DNA of 64,000 nt from Streptomyces sp. MA5143a. GTDB taxonomy: Bacteria > Actinomycetota > Actinomycetes > Streptomycetales > Streptomycetaceae. Position numbers and translations under genes: made by a program. The notes below the pieces were generated by a model. The model did no database searches and was not told the DNA's origin. It was given only the letters and a program-made list of their open reading frames with translations. Each line of letters starts with the position of its first letter. The stretch's first letter is position 1. The stretch lies in assembly GCF_900290235.1 (NCBI RefSeq), contig NZ_OLMK01000100.1, positions 1 to 64,000 on the forward strand, given 5' to 3'. Shown in pieces: positions 8,551-16,866 of this stretch.

Positions 8551-8602
8551 GGCGGCGCGCTGGTGCGAAGAGGACTCCTCTTCGCACCAGCGCGCCGCCG
8601 TG
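8548..8602 (-). terminator. 27-bp-arm palindrome after the phosphopantetheinyl transferase gene
   Basis: Arms 8548-8574 and 8576-8602 are perfectly complementary around one central base (8575); the centre reads GAAGAGGACTCCTCTTC. The palindrome starts 5 bp after the stop codon of the transferase. Position and strength suggest a transcription terminator for the minus-strand operon, leaving the hydrolases downstream under separate or read-through expression. The length is far beyond what a terminator needs, so another role is possible. Confidence 0.6.
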
Positions 8603-8607
8603 GTCCC

Positions 8608-9498
8608 TCACCAGCCCAGGAGGGCGTCCTCTTCCCCGGCCCGGTCGTCGCACTCCACGTCGTCGCCCAGGGCCTCGGCCACGGCGGCGACGACCCGCGG
8701 GTCGAGCATGGTGCGGGCGTCGGTGTCCCGGGTGCCGCCGAACCCGGCGTCGCTGACCGCGACGCTGACGACATAGCCGTCGTCGACGGAGAAGGTGCGG
8801 AACTGCCACTCGACACCGGTGCCCGGCGCCCCGTCGGGAGCCAGGACCCTGGCGGGCCGGCCGTCGCCGCTGAAACCGAAGTCGGTGAAGCGGAACCGCA
8901 GCCCCTGCCCGATCGCCTTGCTGTAGGCCTCCTTGAGGGTCCACATCCGTACGAGCGCGGCGCCCCGCCGCTGCGCCGGGAGCCGTTCCAGGACGGTCAG
9001 CTCGTGCGGCGTGCAGACGTGGCGGTGCAGCCCGCGCGTGTAGAGCGGGCGGTCGGCCCGCTCCGCGTCCACCCCGATCAGCCCTTTCGTGGTGAGCCCG
9101 ATGAGCAGCAGGTCCTCGGTGTGGCTGAGGCTGATGTCCACCGCGTCGTAGCCGCGCAGATACGGGCGGCCGGTGGGGCCGTACCCGAGTTCGACGGCCT
9201 GCGGGGGCACCCGCAGCGCCACCGAGGCGGCGAACTTCAGCAGCACCCGGGACGCGGCGAACCGGGTCCGCACGTCCGGGTGCGTCATCTCCAGGTAGCG
9301 GTCCCAGTCCCGGCCCAGCAGGGCACGCAGCCGCGGGGCGCCCGCCCGGTCCGGCCGCCAGTCGGCGAGCCGGGCGTGCAACACCGCGACCTCGTGCTCC
9401 TCCAGGTCGGCGCGGACCTGGTCCCAGGCTCCGTCACGGCCGGAGATCCGCACCGGCTCCCCGAGCGATGGGCTGGGTGCCGTCCTCCTCCGCGTCAT
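8608..9498 (-). CDS. Sfp-type 4'-phosphopantetheinyl transferase
   Basis: A 296-residue PPTase that transfers phosphopantetheine from CoA to the serine of carrier proteins. Family motifs are present: DISLSHTEDLLLIGL, then LIGVDAERADRP near residue 140, and RMWTLKEAYSKAIGQGL near residue 185. It would activate the two free ACPs and the ACP of the KS-AT-ACP protein in this cluster. GGAGGG lies five bases before the ATG at 9498, which favours that start even though it overlaps the upstream gene by 65 bp. The C-terminal 40 residues are acidic and extend beyond the usual core. Confidence 0.93.
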   Translation of the reverse strand: MTRRRTAPSPSLGEPVRISGRDGAWDQVRADLEEHEVAVLHARLADWRPDRAGAPRLRALLGRDWDRYLEMTHPDVRTRFAASRVLLKFAASVALRVPPQAVELGYGPTGRPYLRGYDAVDISLSHTEDLLLIGLTTKGLIGVDAERADRPLYTRGLHRHVCTPHELTVLERLPAQRRGAALVRMWTLKEAYSKAIGQGLRFRFTDFGFSGDGRPARVLAPDGAPGTGVEWQFRTFSVDDGYVVSVAVSDAGFGGTRDTDARTMLDPRVVAAVAEALGDDVECDDRAGEEDALLGW

Positions 9499-10297
9499 CG
9501 AAGCCCTCCAATTCCTGCTTGAGATCCCCGAGTACGTCGGCGGCGGCCGCGCCGTCGACGACCCGGTGGTCGAAGGTGAGTCCGAGCCGCATCACCGGGG
9601 CGATGGCGAGCCGCCCGTCCTTGACGACGGGCCGCTCGACGACGCGTCCCGCGTTGAGGGTGATGGCGGTGCCGCCACTGGAGTGGAATCCGTCGACGGG
9701 GCGGTGGCCCAGCGAGCTGACCGCGACGGTGCCGAGGACGGCCGGCCGTCTCGCCGGGTCGCGGGTCGCGGCGGCGAAGGCCAGCCGGCCGAGCGGCACG
9801 GGCAGCCGGCCGAGCATCCGGACCCCGCGGAACTCGGCCATCCGCTCGGTGCCGGGGCCCCGGTAGCGGTCGACGCGTGCCTGGATCCCGTCGAGGTCGG
9901 CGCTCTCCAGGTCGGGCAGCAGCGCGGACAGCACGGTCCGTTCGCCGTCCACGGTGCGGTCCAGCGCCAGCTTGGCGGTGACGCCGCTGAACCGTACGGT
10001 GCGCGGTCCGCGCAGCCCGAACAGGCGGGCCGGGGCGAGGGCCGCGTTGGCCTCCGGGTGGCGGTGCAGCACCCGGCCGGTGGCGTGCAGCAGATAGGTG
10101 ACGACGGAGTAGCGGCGGCCGGCCGCCCGCGCGGCCCCGCGGTGGGCCTCGATCCGGGTCATGTCGATGTCGGTGTCGAGGTGCACGGGCCGCTGCCGGG
10201 CGGCGTGCTCCAGGAAGTACAGGGTGTGCCGCCGCCGGCGCTCGGGGTGCGCCCGGGCGGGGGCCGGCGGGTTCCCGCCGGCCCCGGCGGCGGTCAT
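9434..10297 (-). CDS. E2-type (2-oxoacid dehydrogenase) acyltransferase, tetronate acetyltransferase candidate
   Basis: A 287-residue protein consisting only of the catalytic domain of dihydrolipoamide acyltransferases; no lipoyl or peripheral-subunit-binding domain precedes it. The catalytic motif TFDHRVVDGA (His and Asp of HxxxD) is near residue 242. Free-standing E2 domains of this kind (Agg4/AbyA4 type) acetylate the hydroxymethyl group of tetronate intermediates so that acetate can be eliminated to an exocyclic methylene. The ATG at 10297 overlaps the stop of the ACP gene as ATGA, so translation is coupled; the open frame extends upstream to 10423 but inside the ACP gene. Confidence 0.88.
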   Translation of the reverse strand: MTAAGAGGNPPAPARAHPERRRRHTLYFLEHAARQRPVHLDTDIDMTRIEAHRGAARAAGRRYSVVTYLLHATGRVLHRHPEANAALAPARLFGLRGPRTVRFSGVTAKLALDRTVDGERTVLSALLPDLESADLDGIQARVDRYRGPGTERMAEFRGVRMLGRLPVPLGRLAFAAATRDPARRPAVLGTVAVSSLGHRPVDGFHSSGGTAITLNAGRVVERPVVKDGRLAIAPVMRLGLTFDHRVVDGAAAADVLGDLKQELEGFDDAEEDGTQPIARGAGADLRP

Positions 10298-10521
10298 GTC
10301 CGGGCCGCCAGCTGGTAGATCTCGCCGAGGCTGCGGGCCTCCAGCAGTCTGCCCACGGGCAGGCTGCGGCCGGTGGCCTGTTCCAGCGCGGTGACCAGTT
10401 TCAGCAGGTACAGCGAGTCCCATTCGGGCAGCTGGTCCAGGTCGGCGGAGACCTGGTACTCCTCCAGCGGCATGCCGAGCTCGTCCCTGACGAGGCGGAC
10501 GAAATCGTCGATGGTGTGCAT
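10294..10521 (-). CDS. Acyl carrier protein (glyceryl-ACP type)
   Basis: A 75-residue free ACP. The phosphopantetheine serine lies in LPEWDSLYLLKLV near residue 36. Its place between the KAS III-like enzyme and the E2-type acyltransferase matches the third gene of tetronate sets (RkF/AbyA3/Agg3), whose ACP carries the glyceryl unit made by the FkbH-like enzyme. GGGAGGG precedes the ATG. The WDSL motif differs from the GLDSV motif of the other free ACP (14713-15021), consistent with different partners. Confidence 0.92.
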   Translation of the reverse strand: MHTIDDFVRLVRDELGMPLEEYQVSADLDQLPEWDSLYLLKLVTALEQATGRSLPVGRLLEARSLGEIYQLAART

Positions 10522-10561
10522 TCTGTACGGCCCTCCCGGGGGCGGCGGGTGTGTGCGGAGG

Positions 10562-11620
10562 TCAGATCTTCTCGAGCGCGAAACCGGACTTGATCCATTT
10601 GCTGGACTCGACGGCGACCGCCAGCGCGCGCTGCCCCTGGCCGATCTTGCCCAGCAGTCCCTCCAGTTGGAGGAAGGGCAGGGCGTTGCCGTTGTTGCCG
10701 GTGTCCGCGACGCAGGACACCTCGACGGCGTCGGGCAGTCCGAGTCCGTCCGCGATCCGCCGGGTCATCCGGCCGGACAGCTGCGGCGGCAGCAGGAAGT
10801 CCACGTCCTCGGGGGTCCAGTCGAGCTCCTCCAGGAGTTCCCAGAGGATCTCCACGGCCATGGTGGGGACGGACTCCTCGATGGCCTTGTAGTCCTCCCG
10901 GACGGCCTGCCGGTCCTCGTGGCGGTCGGCGAGCCCGAACCAGTCGATGACCTGGCCGGGTTCCCGGCCGAGTCCGGTGAACCGGTTGAGGACGGTGCGC
11001 AGGGCGAGGCGCTCTCCGCGCGGGGTCGAGGTGACCACGGCGGCGCCCGCCCCGTCGCCGAAGAGGACGTAGTTGACGAGGTCGCTGGGGGCGGCCGAGG
11101 ACAGGTCCCGGTCGAGGTCGAGGTGCTTGCTGCAGACGTCCCCGCCGATGACCAGTCCCGCCTTGTGGCCGCCGCCGGTGACGAGGGTGTGGCCCAGTTG
11201 CAGGGCCTGCACGGCGCCCGCGCAGCCGGACTGGAGCTGGTAGGTGGGGATCTGGTCGAGGCCCAGCTGGTCGACGACGTGGTTGACGGTGGCGGGCATG
11301 AGGTGGTCCGGGGTCGCGGTGCCCATGACCACGAAGTCGATCTCGTGCGGGGCGAGTCCGGAGGCGGTGAGTGCCTGCTCGGCGGCGCGGGCGCACAGGT
11401 CGGCGAGCGACCAGCGGACCTCACCGGTCTCCAGGTCGCGGGCGAAGTGCCGGGTCCGGGTGCCGATGAACACGTCGATCCACTCTTCGTTGACGCCGAG
11501 TGTCCTCGCCAGCGCCGCGTTGTCGACCGGGTCGCCCGGCAGCGCGGTGCCGACCGAGGCGAGGTAGGAGACGGCGCCGGGCGGTGCCGAGCCGTGCTGG
11601 GGCGAGTGTTCCGACTGCAT
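10562..11620 (-). CDS. KAS III (FabH)-like enzyme, tetronate ring former candidate
   Basis: A 352-residue thiolase-fold protein. The nucleophile Cys133 sits in QLQSGCAGAVQAL, and the Asn309 region reads TGNNGNA. The catalytic His of FabH (in VPHQAN) is replaced: the aligned segment here is LLPPQLSGRM, with Pro279 in the His position. In characterised tetronate pathways a FabH-like enzyme forms both the C-C and C-O bonds between a beta-ketoacyl thioester and glyceryl-ACP. Such a reaction needs no decarboxylation, which may explain the loss of His. GGAAGGA precedes the ATG. It lies between the PKS and ACP genes, as in known tetronate sets. Confidence 0.9.
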   Translation of the reverse strand: MQSEHSPQHGSAPPGAVSYLASVGTALPGDPVDNAALARTLGVNEEWIDVFIGTRTRHFARDLETGEVRWSLADLCARAAEQALTASGLAPHEIDFVVMGTATPDHLMPATVNHVVDQLGLDQIPTYQLQSGCAGAVQALQLGHTLVTGGGHKAGLVIGGDVCSKHLDLDRDLSSAAPSDLVNYVLFGDGAGAAVVTSTPRGERLALRTVLNRFTGLGREPGQVIDWFGLADRHEDRQAVREDYKAIEESVPTMAVEILWELLEELDWTPEDVDFLLPPQLSGRMTRRIADGLGLPDAVEVSCVADTGNNGNALPFLQLEGLLGKIGQGQRALAVAVESSKWIKSGFALEKI

Positions 11621-11677
11621 GCGAGCGGTCCTTCCTTGAAGTCCGTGACGGGAGCGCGGCGCGCGGGCGGCGGGGGT

Positions 11678-14600
11678 CTAGGCGACGGCCGAGCCGGCGC
11701 GGTCCTGGAGGTAGTCGACGAGGTCTCCGACCGAGGACAGTCGCGGGAGCAGGTCCTGCACGCTGATCGTCTCCAGCCCGTCGAGGCGTTCCTGGAGCCG
11801 GTCCTTCAACTCCATGATCATCACCGAGTCGAAGCCGAGGTCCTCGTAGAGCAGGGACAGCCGCGAGACCTCGTCCGTGGCGTAGCCGCCGACCTCCGCG
11901 ACGGCCTCGATGACGGCGCGGGTCACCGGGTCCACCGCCGAGTCCTCCACGGCGGAGGGCAGGACGGCGGTGAGCACGGCGCCGTGCCCGTGCGGGGCCG
12001 TCTCGTCCCGCGGGTGCGCCTGAGCGGTGTCCGCGTGGTCGGGGACGACGCTGAGGTCCGCCGGGGCGGCCCGTACGGTGGTGCGGGCCCAGAACCGGTG
12101 GGCGTCGGAGAAGGCGTACGGGGCGAGCCGCTGCGGCTGCCGCTCCTCCTGCGGGTAGACGGCGTCCCACCGGGGGTCGAGGCCGCTGCGGAAGAGTTCG
12201 GCCAGCGCCTCGGCGAAGGTGCCGCCGTCGGCCTCCTCACCCGACACGGGGGCGACGCTGTGCACACCGGCTCCGGCGGCGGAGCGCAGGGCGCGCGCCA
12301 TGCCGCTGAGCACCGGGCGGGGGCCGACCTCCACCAGATGGGTGGGGCCCGCCTCCAGCAGCCGGCTCATCGCGTCGCCGAACAGGACGGGGGCGCTGAT
12401 GTGCTCGGTCCAGTACTTGGCGTCCATCGGCTCGGCCTCCAGGAGCCGCCCGCGCACGGTGGAGTACACCGGGAGCTTGGGAACGCCGCCGCCCGTCTCG
12501 TCCGCGATCGCGGCGAACGCGTCGAGCATGGGTTCCATCAGCGGCGAGTGGAACGCGTGCGAGACCTCCAGGCGGCGGGTCCTGACGCCCCGTCGTCCGA
12601 GCGTGTCGTCGATGCGTTCCAGTGCCGCCAGGTCCCCGGACAGGACGGTGGCCCCAGGGCCGTTGACCGCGCCCACGCCGACCAGGGGCTCCGCGTCGAC
12701 GAGTTCGGTCAGCTCCGAAAGCGGCGCCCGTACGGCGAGCATGCCGCCGCCCTCGGGCAGCCGCTCCATCAGGGCGCCACGGGCGGCGATCAGCCGTGCG
12801 GCCTGCTCCAGCGGGAAGACCTCCGCGAGGACGGCGGCGGCGTACTCGCCGACGCTGTGGCCGAGCAGCAGCGCCGGCGGCACCCCGAGTTCGGTCAGGC
12901 TCGCCGCCAGGGCGTACTCCACGGCGAACAGGGCGGGCTGGGTCCAGCCGGTGCGGTGCACGGCCTCGTCACCGGAGAGCAGCAGGTCGCGCACCGAGCC
13001 GCCGAGGTGCGGGGCGAGCGCCTCGTCGGCCTCGTTGAGGAACCGCCGGTACAGCGGCGACTGGAGGTACAGCCGCGCCGTCATGCCCGGGTACTGGGAG
13101 CCCTGGCCGGTGAACAGCAGTCCCACCTGGGGCTTGCCCGTGGCGTTGCCGACGAGCCGGGCCAGCAGGTCGTCGTCGCCGGCGGCCTCGCGCAGGGTCG
13201 CGGCGAGTTCGCCGGTGTCCCGGGCGGGCAGCGCGAAGCGGTAGCGGTGCCCGGTCTTGGTCCGGTTGCTGCTCCAGCACAGCGGGCCGGCCGGGACCCG
13301 GCGCCGTTCCAGGGCGTCGGCCTGGACGAGCAGGTTGCGGCGGAGCGCGGCCGTCGAGGGGGCGGTCAGGGTGAAGACGCCGGCGCCGAGCCCGGTGGCG
13401 CCGGTGCGCCCGGCGTCCGGGTCCCGCTCCTCGGGGCGGGCGGCGTACGGCGGTGCGGACTCCAGGACGGCGTGGGCGTTGGTGCCGCCCATGCCGAAGC
13501 TGCTCAGGCCGCCGATCGCCGGTCCGGAGCGCAGCCGCAGCGGCGCCTTGAGGAGCCGTATGCCCTGCTTGGCGAGTTTCAGGGCGGGGTTCTCCTTGGC
13601 GGCGAACCGGCTGGCCGGGACCGTCTTGTGATGCAGCGACAGGGCGACCTTGATGAGGCCGGCGATGCCCGCGGCCCCCTCGGTGTGCCCGATGTTGCCC
13701 TTGACGGAGCCGAGGGCCAGCGGGCGCCCGGAGCGGCCGGAGTGCAGATGGCCGAGTGCCTTGATCTCGATCATGTCGCCGAGGACGGTGCCGGTGCCGT
13801 GGGCCTCGGTGAAGGTGACGTCGGAGGGGTCGACGCCGGCGCGGCGGTAGGCGGCGGCCAGCACCTCCTGCTGCGACCAGCGGTTGGGGGCGGTGATGCC
13901 GTTGCTGCGGCCGTCCTGGTTGACGGCGGTGCCGCGGATCACCGCGTACACCGGCTGGCCGTCGGCGATCGCGTCCTCCAGTCGGCGCAGCACCACCGCG
14001 CCGACGCCCTCGCCCCGGCCGATGCCGTCGGCGTCGGCGCTGAAGGGCTTGCACCGGCCGTCGGGCGCGGACAGTCCGGCCTGGGTGTAGAAGATGCCGA
14101 GCGCCGGGGTGAGCGCCACGTTGACCCCGGCGGCGATGGCGGTGTCGCACTCCCCCGCCAGCAGGGCGTTGCACGCCAGGTGGACGGCGACGAGGGAGGA
14201 CGAGCAGGCGGTGTCGACCGCGAGGCTGGGGCCCTTGAGGTCGAGGTGGTACGAGATCCGGTTGGCGGTCATGCAGTAGCCGTTGCCGGAGCCGAGCTGG
14301 GCGGTGACCTTGGCGTAGTCGGTCATGTGCAGGTGCGCCCACTCGTTGCCCATGATGCCGACGAAGACACCGGTGTCGGTGCCGGCCAGCTTCTGCGGGG
14401 CGACCCCGGCGTCCTCGACGGCCCGCCAGGCGCACTGGAGCAGCAGCCGCTGCTGCGGGTCCATGGCGGCCGCCTCGCGCGGGGAGACGGTGAAGAACTC
14501 GTTGTCGAAGGCGTCCGGGTCGGAGATGAAGCCGCCCTCGGTGGTGTTGGAGTGTCCTTCGGCGCCGGAGCGGGAGTGGAAGTCACGGGCGTCCCAGCGC

Positions 14601-14716
14601 TGCCGGGGCACCTTGTCCACCCCGTCCCCGGAGCGCATCAGCATGTCCCAGTAGGCGGCCGTGTCGGGCGCCCCCGGGAATCGGCAGTCGATGCCGACTA
14701 TGGCGACGGGCCTCAT
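11678..14716 (-). CDS. Modular type I polyketide synthase, KS-AT-ACP
   Basis: A 1012-residue single extension module. The KS (residues 1-425) has Cys171 in DTACSSSL and both histidine motifs (EAHGTGT, NIGHTEGAAG). The AT (about 535-830) has the GHSVGE active site and HAFH, the signature of malonyl-CoA selection. The ACP (about 930-1005) has GFDSVMIMEL. No KR, DH, ER or TE is present, so the product stays a beta-ketoacyl thioester, exactly the substrate expected by a tetronate-forming KAS III. There is no docking domain; the ATG overlaps the stop of the upstream ACP gene (ATGA), and GGGGGAG precedes it. Confidence 0.95.
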   Translation of the reverse strand: MRPVAIVGIDCRFPGAPDTAAYWDMLMRSGDGVDKVPRQRWDARDFHSRSGAEGHSNTTEGGFISDPDAFDNEFFTVSPREAAAMDPQQRLLLQCAWRAVEDAGVAPQKLAGTDTGVFVGIMGNEWAHLHMTDYAKVTAQLGSGNGYCMTANRISYHLDLKGPSLAVDTACSSSLVAVHLACNALLAGECDTAIAAGVNVALTPALGIFYTQAGLSAPDGRCKPFSADADGIGRGEGVGAVVLRRLEDAIADGQPVYAVIRGTAVNQDGRSNGITAPNRWSQQEVLAAAYRRAGVDPSDVTFTEAHGTGTVLGDMIEIKALGHLHSGRSGRPLALGSVKGNIGHTEGAAGIAGLIKVALSLHHKTVPASRFAAKENPALKLAKQGIRLLKAPLRLRSGPAIGGLSSFGMGGTNAHAVLESAPPYAARPEERDPDAGRTGATGLGAGVFTLTAPSTAALRRNLLVQADALERRRVPAGPLCWSSNRTKTGHRYRFALPARDTGELAATLREAAGDDDLLARLVGNATGKPQVGLLFTGQGSQYPGMTARLYLQSPLYRRFLNEADEALAPHLGGSVRDLLLSGDEAVHRTGWTQPALFAVEYALAASLTELGVPPALLLGHSVGEYAAAVLAEVFPLEQAARLIAARGALMERLPEGGGMLAVRAPLSELTELVDAEPLVGVGAVNGPGATVLSGDLAALERIDDTLGRRGVRTRRLEVSHAFHSPLMEPMLDAFAAIADETGGGVPKLPVYSTVRGRLLEAEPMDAKYWTEHISAPVLFGDAMSRLLEAGPTHLVEVGPRPVLSGMARALRSAAGAGVHSVAPVSGEEADGGTFAEALAELFRSGLDPRWDAVYPQEERQPQRLAPYAFSDAHRFWARTTVRAAPADLSVVPDHADTAQAHPRDETAPHGHGAVLTAVLPSAVEDSAVDPVTRAVIEAVAEVGGYATDEVSRLSLLYEDLGFDSVMIMELKDRLQERLDGLETISVQDLLPRLSSVGDLVDYLQDRAGSAVA

Positions 14717-15021
14717 CGATTCTCTCCCCCCATCTCCCCGAGCTCCTCCACCAGGTGCCCGGCCAGCGCCTCGACGGTCGGGTAGTCCCACGCCACGGTG
14801 GGTTCGAGGACGAGGTCGAAGTCCTCCTCGATGTCACCGCACAGGCTGAGTGCGGCCACCGAGTCCAGCCCGTACTCGGCCAGCGGCACGGTCGGGGAGA
14901 TCTCGGACGGTGTCCGCTTGAGGTACAGGGCGATCCGGTCGGCGAGCCAGCTGCTCAGCGACTCGACGGTGTGTGCGGTGTGCTCGTTGTTCGCGGTGCG
15001 GTCGGTCGCGGGAACAGACAT
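14713..15021 (-). CDS. Acyl carrier protein (starter acyl-ACP type)
   Basis: A 102-residue free ACP of the polyketide type with phosphopantetheine serine in EYGLDSVAALSL near residue 54. Located between the second acyl-CoA dehydrogenase and the PKS, it is the likely acceptor of the fatty acyl-AMP made by the ligase and the carrier on which dehydrogenation occurs, before transfer to the KS. GAGGAG lies seven bases before the ATG. Its stop overlaps the PKS start, so the two proteins would be made in step. Confidence 0.92.
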   Translation of the reverse strand: MSVPATDRTANNEHTAHTVESLSSWLADRIALYLKRTPSEISPTVPLAEYGLDSVAALSLCGDIEEDFDLVLEPTVAWDYPTVEALAGHLVEELGEMGGENR

Positions 15022-15066
15022 GGTGTAACTCCTCGTGAAGGCGCGTCAGGTCCGGTCGGCCGGCGG

Positions 15067-16866
15067 TCAGCCGGCCAGCGGGGTGTCGTAGAGGTCGTAG
15101 CTGCGGCGTTCGTGGAAGCGCCGGAGCACTTCTTCGTGCACCCGGGCCTCGCAGCCGGGCGGCAGGTCGGCCGGGCGCTGCCCGAGCCGTCGCGCCAGCC
15201 GGTGCAGTGCGGCGGCCACCCAGGCCGGGTCGGCCAGGAAGGGGTCGTCGCCGCCCTGTGCCCCGCGCCAGACGCCCAGGACGGACGCCGCCGCGAGGAA
15301 CACCGCGTAGCGGTCGGCGAGCGCGAAGCTGGCGGGGCTGGCGAGGGCGGTGCGGTCCTGCGGGGACAGGTTCAGGCTGTCCTCCTGGATCTGGCGCAGC
15401 TGGTCCAGGAGCCGCATGACGAGGGCCTGGACGGCGAGTTCCTCGGGGGAGCCGCTGGGCAGGTCGTCGGCGGCCGCGACGAGGGAGGCGCTGAGGCTGT
15501 CCCGGCCGCTGGCGAGGGCGAGCCGGTCGAAGGGGATGCCGGGCAGTGCCTCGCGGGGGCGGAACAGGCTCTGCGGGGCCTCGTCCCCGGAGAACCAGGC
15601 GCGCCGGGCCAGCCGGGACAGCTGCGGGATGATCGTGGCCTGGCAGGCGGCCGAGCCGGCGTGGCCGAGGCTGAGCACCGGCAGGTCACGGACGTGCTTC
15701 TGGAAGAGGCCGAACTCGCCCTCCCGGACGTAGAACCGCGCCCCGAGCACGATCGACAGGTCGTACATGGTGTCGGTGAGCATCTTGGGCACCAGGTACT
15801 TCACCGCGGCCGCGTACACGCTGGTCTCGTCGGGCAGCAGGTGCACCGCCCGGGTGCCGACCGTCGCCATGCTGTCGCAGATCAGCAGGTCGAGGAAGGC
15901 GCCGGTGAGGGTGGCGGAGGCGTGCGGTATCTCCATCACCGAACGCCGGTACAGCTGGCGTCCGAGGGCGAACCGCACGACCGTGCGCAGACTCGTGTCG
16001 AGGGCGCCGACGGCCATGCTGGGGACGGCGCTGCGGGTGATCTGGAAGGAGCGCAGCGCCAGTTCCACGCCCTGGCCGCGGGCGCCGACGAGGGTGCTGT
16101 CGGGCACCGGGCAGTCGGTGAAGTCCAGCCCGGACAGCCGGCAGCCACGCACGCCGACCGCGGAGTAGCGGGGCAGGACCGCGAAGCGCTCCGTGTCGAG
16201 CTGGTCGCGTTCGACGAGCAGCACCGAGTGGCTGCGGCTGCCGGGGCTGTCGTCGGTGCGGCTGAACAGGGCGTAGGCGTCGGCCCGGTCGGCGTTGTTG
16301 ATGACCTCCTTGCGGCCGTTGAGACGGAAACCGCCGGACACGGGCTCGGCGCGGAACTCGTTGCGCACGAAGTCGTTGCCGTGCGGCAGCTCGTGGTAGG
16401 CGACGGAGACCTTGGAGCCGCCGAGCAGCAGCTCCGCCGTCCGGCGGCGCTGCTCCTCGCTGCCGGCCGTCCACACGTTGACGGCGGCCATGAACGACGT
16501 GATGCCGTAGCCGAGGCCGAGCGCCACGTCGCGGCGGAACACCTGACGCATCACGCGGACGAGCGTGTCGAGGCGATCGAGGCGCCCGCCGAGGTCGGTG
16601 GGCACGAACTCGGCGTTGAGGACCAGGTCGTCGAGGAGCCGCTCACCGGCGGCGGGCAGTTCCCCCGCTTCGTCGGCGGCCAGCAGTCCGGCGGCGCCCA
16701 GCGGGTTGGCGGGGTCCTGGGGGTCCCCGAAGCGGCTCTCCAGGTCGGCGATCCTCGCCCGGACCGCGTCCTCCGCCGCCTTGTGGGCGGCCGGGTCGAT
16801 GGCAGGGGCGGTGCCGTTCGGGGCTGCGTCGCCGTGCAGCCCCTGGACCGCGGGATCACTCAGCAT
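15067..16866 (-). CDS. Acyl-CoA dehydrogenase family protein 2
   Basis: A 599-residue flavoprotein of the acyl-CoA dehydrogenase superfamily with a C-terminal extension. Recognisable parts are GLGYGITSFMAAVNVW, KVSVAYHELPHGNDF (flavin/substrate loop), RKEVINNADRADAY and ALGRQLYRRSVMEIPHA. The position that holds the catalytic Glu in MCAD-type enzymes (YEGT) reads SLGHAGSAACQ, without an acid. Pairs of long dehydrogenases beside a fatty acyl-AMP ligase and ACP are known from lipopeptide clusters such as ramoplanin and enduracidin, where they make a 2,4-dienoyl chain. The start overlaps the upstream dehydrogenase gene by 7 bp. Confidence 0.87.
   Translation of the reverse strand: MLSDPAVQGLHGDAAPNGTAPAIDPAAHKAAEDAVRARIADLESRFGDPQDPANPLGAAGLLAADEAGELPAAGERLLDDLVLNAEFVPTDLGGRLDRLDTLVRVMRQVFRRDVALGLGYGITSFMAAVNVWTAGSEEQRRRTAELLLGGSKVSVAYHELPHGNDFVRNEFRAEPVSGGFRLNGRKEVINNADRADAYALFSRTDDSPGSRSHSVLLVERDQLDTERFAVLPRYSAVGVRGCRLSGLDFTDCPVPDSTLVGARGQGVELALRSFQITRSAVPSMAVGALDTSLRTVVRFALGRQLYRRSVMEIPHASATLTGAFLDLLICDSMATVGTRAVHLLPDETSVYAAAVKYLVPKMLTDTMYDLSIVLGARFYVREGEFGLFQKHVRDLPVLSLGHAGSAACQATIIPQLSRLARRAWFSGDEAPQSLFRPREALPGIPFDRLALASGRDSLSASLVAAADDLPSGSPEELAVQALVMRLLDQLRQIQEDSLNLSPQDRTALASPASFALADRYAVFLAAASVLGVWRGAQGGDDPFLADPAWVAAALHRLARRLGQRPADLPPGCEARVHEEVLRRFHERRSYDLYDTPLAG

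Larger units (their letters stand above)
8258..8607. other. 350-bp gap with nested inverted repeats
   Basis: No gene is supported. From the hydrolase side it contains a short hairpin (GGCGCA/TGCGCC, about 8460-8476), then a 12-bp inverted repeat at 8512-8550 and a 27-bp near-perfect palindrome at 8548-8602, which are listed separately. The rest must hold the leader, and perhaps a promoter, for the hydrolase gene at 8257; no clear -35/-10 pair was found. Confidence 0.6.

Noticed and set aside
6185-8776. An 863-codon + strand open frame opposite the hydrolases
   Set aside because: Same shadow effect; the minus strand has two complete alpha/beta hydrolase catalytic sets with ribosome sites.
10373-14785. 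A 1470-codon open frame on the + strand opposite the PKS and KAS III genes
   Set aside because: It is a GC-bias shadow: composition is Gly/Val/Arg-rich with no domains, while the minus strand carries conserved PKS motifs throughout.
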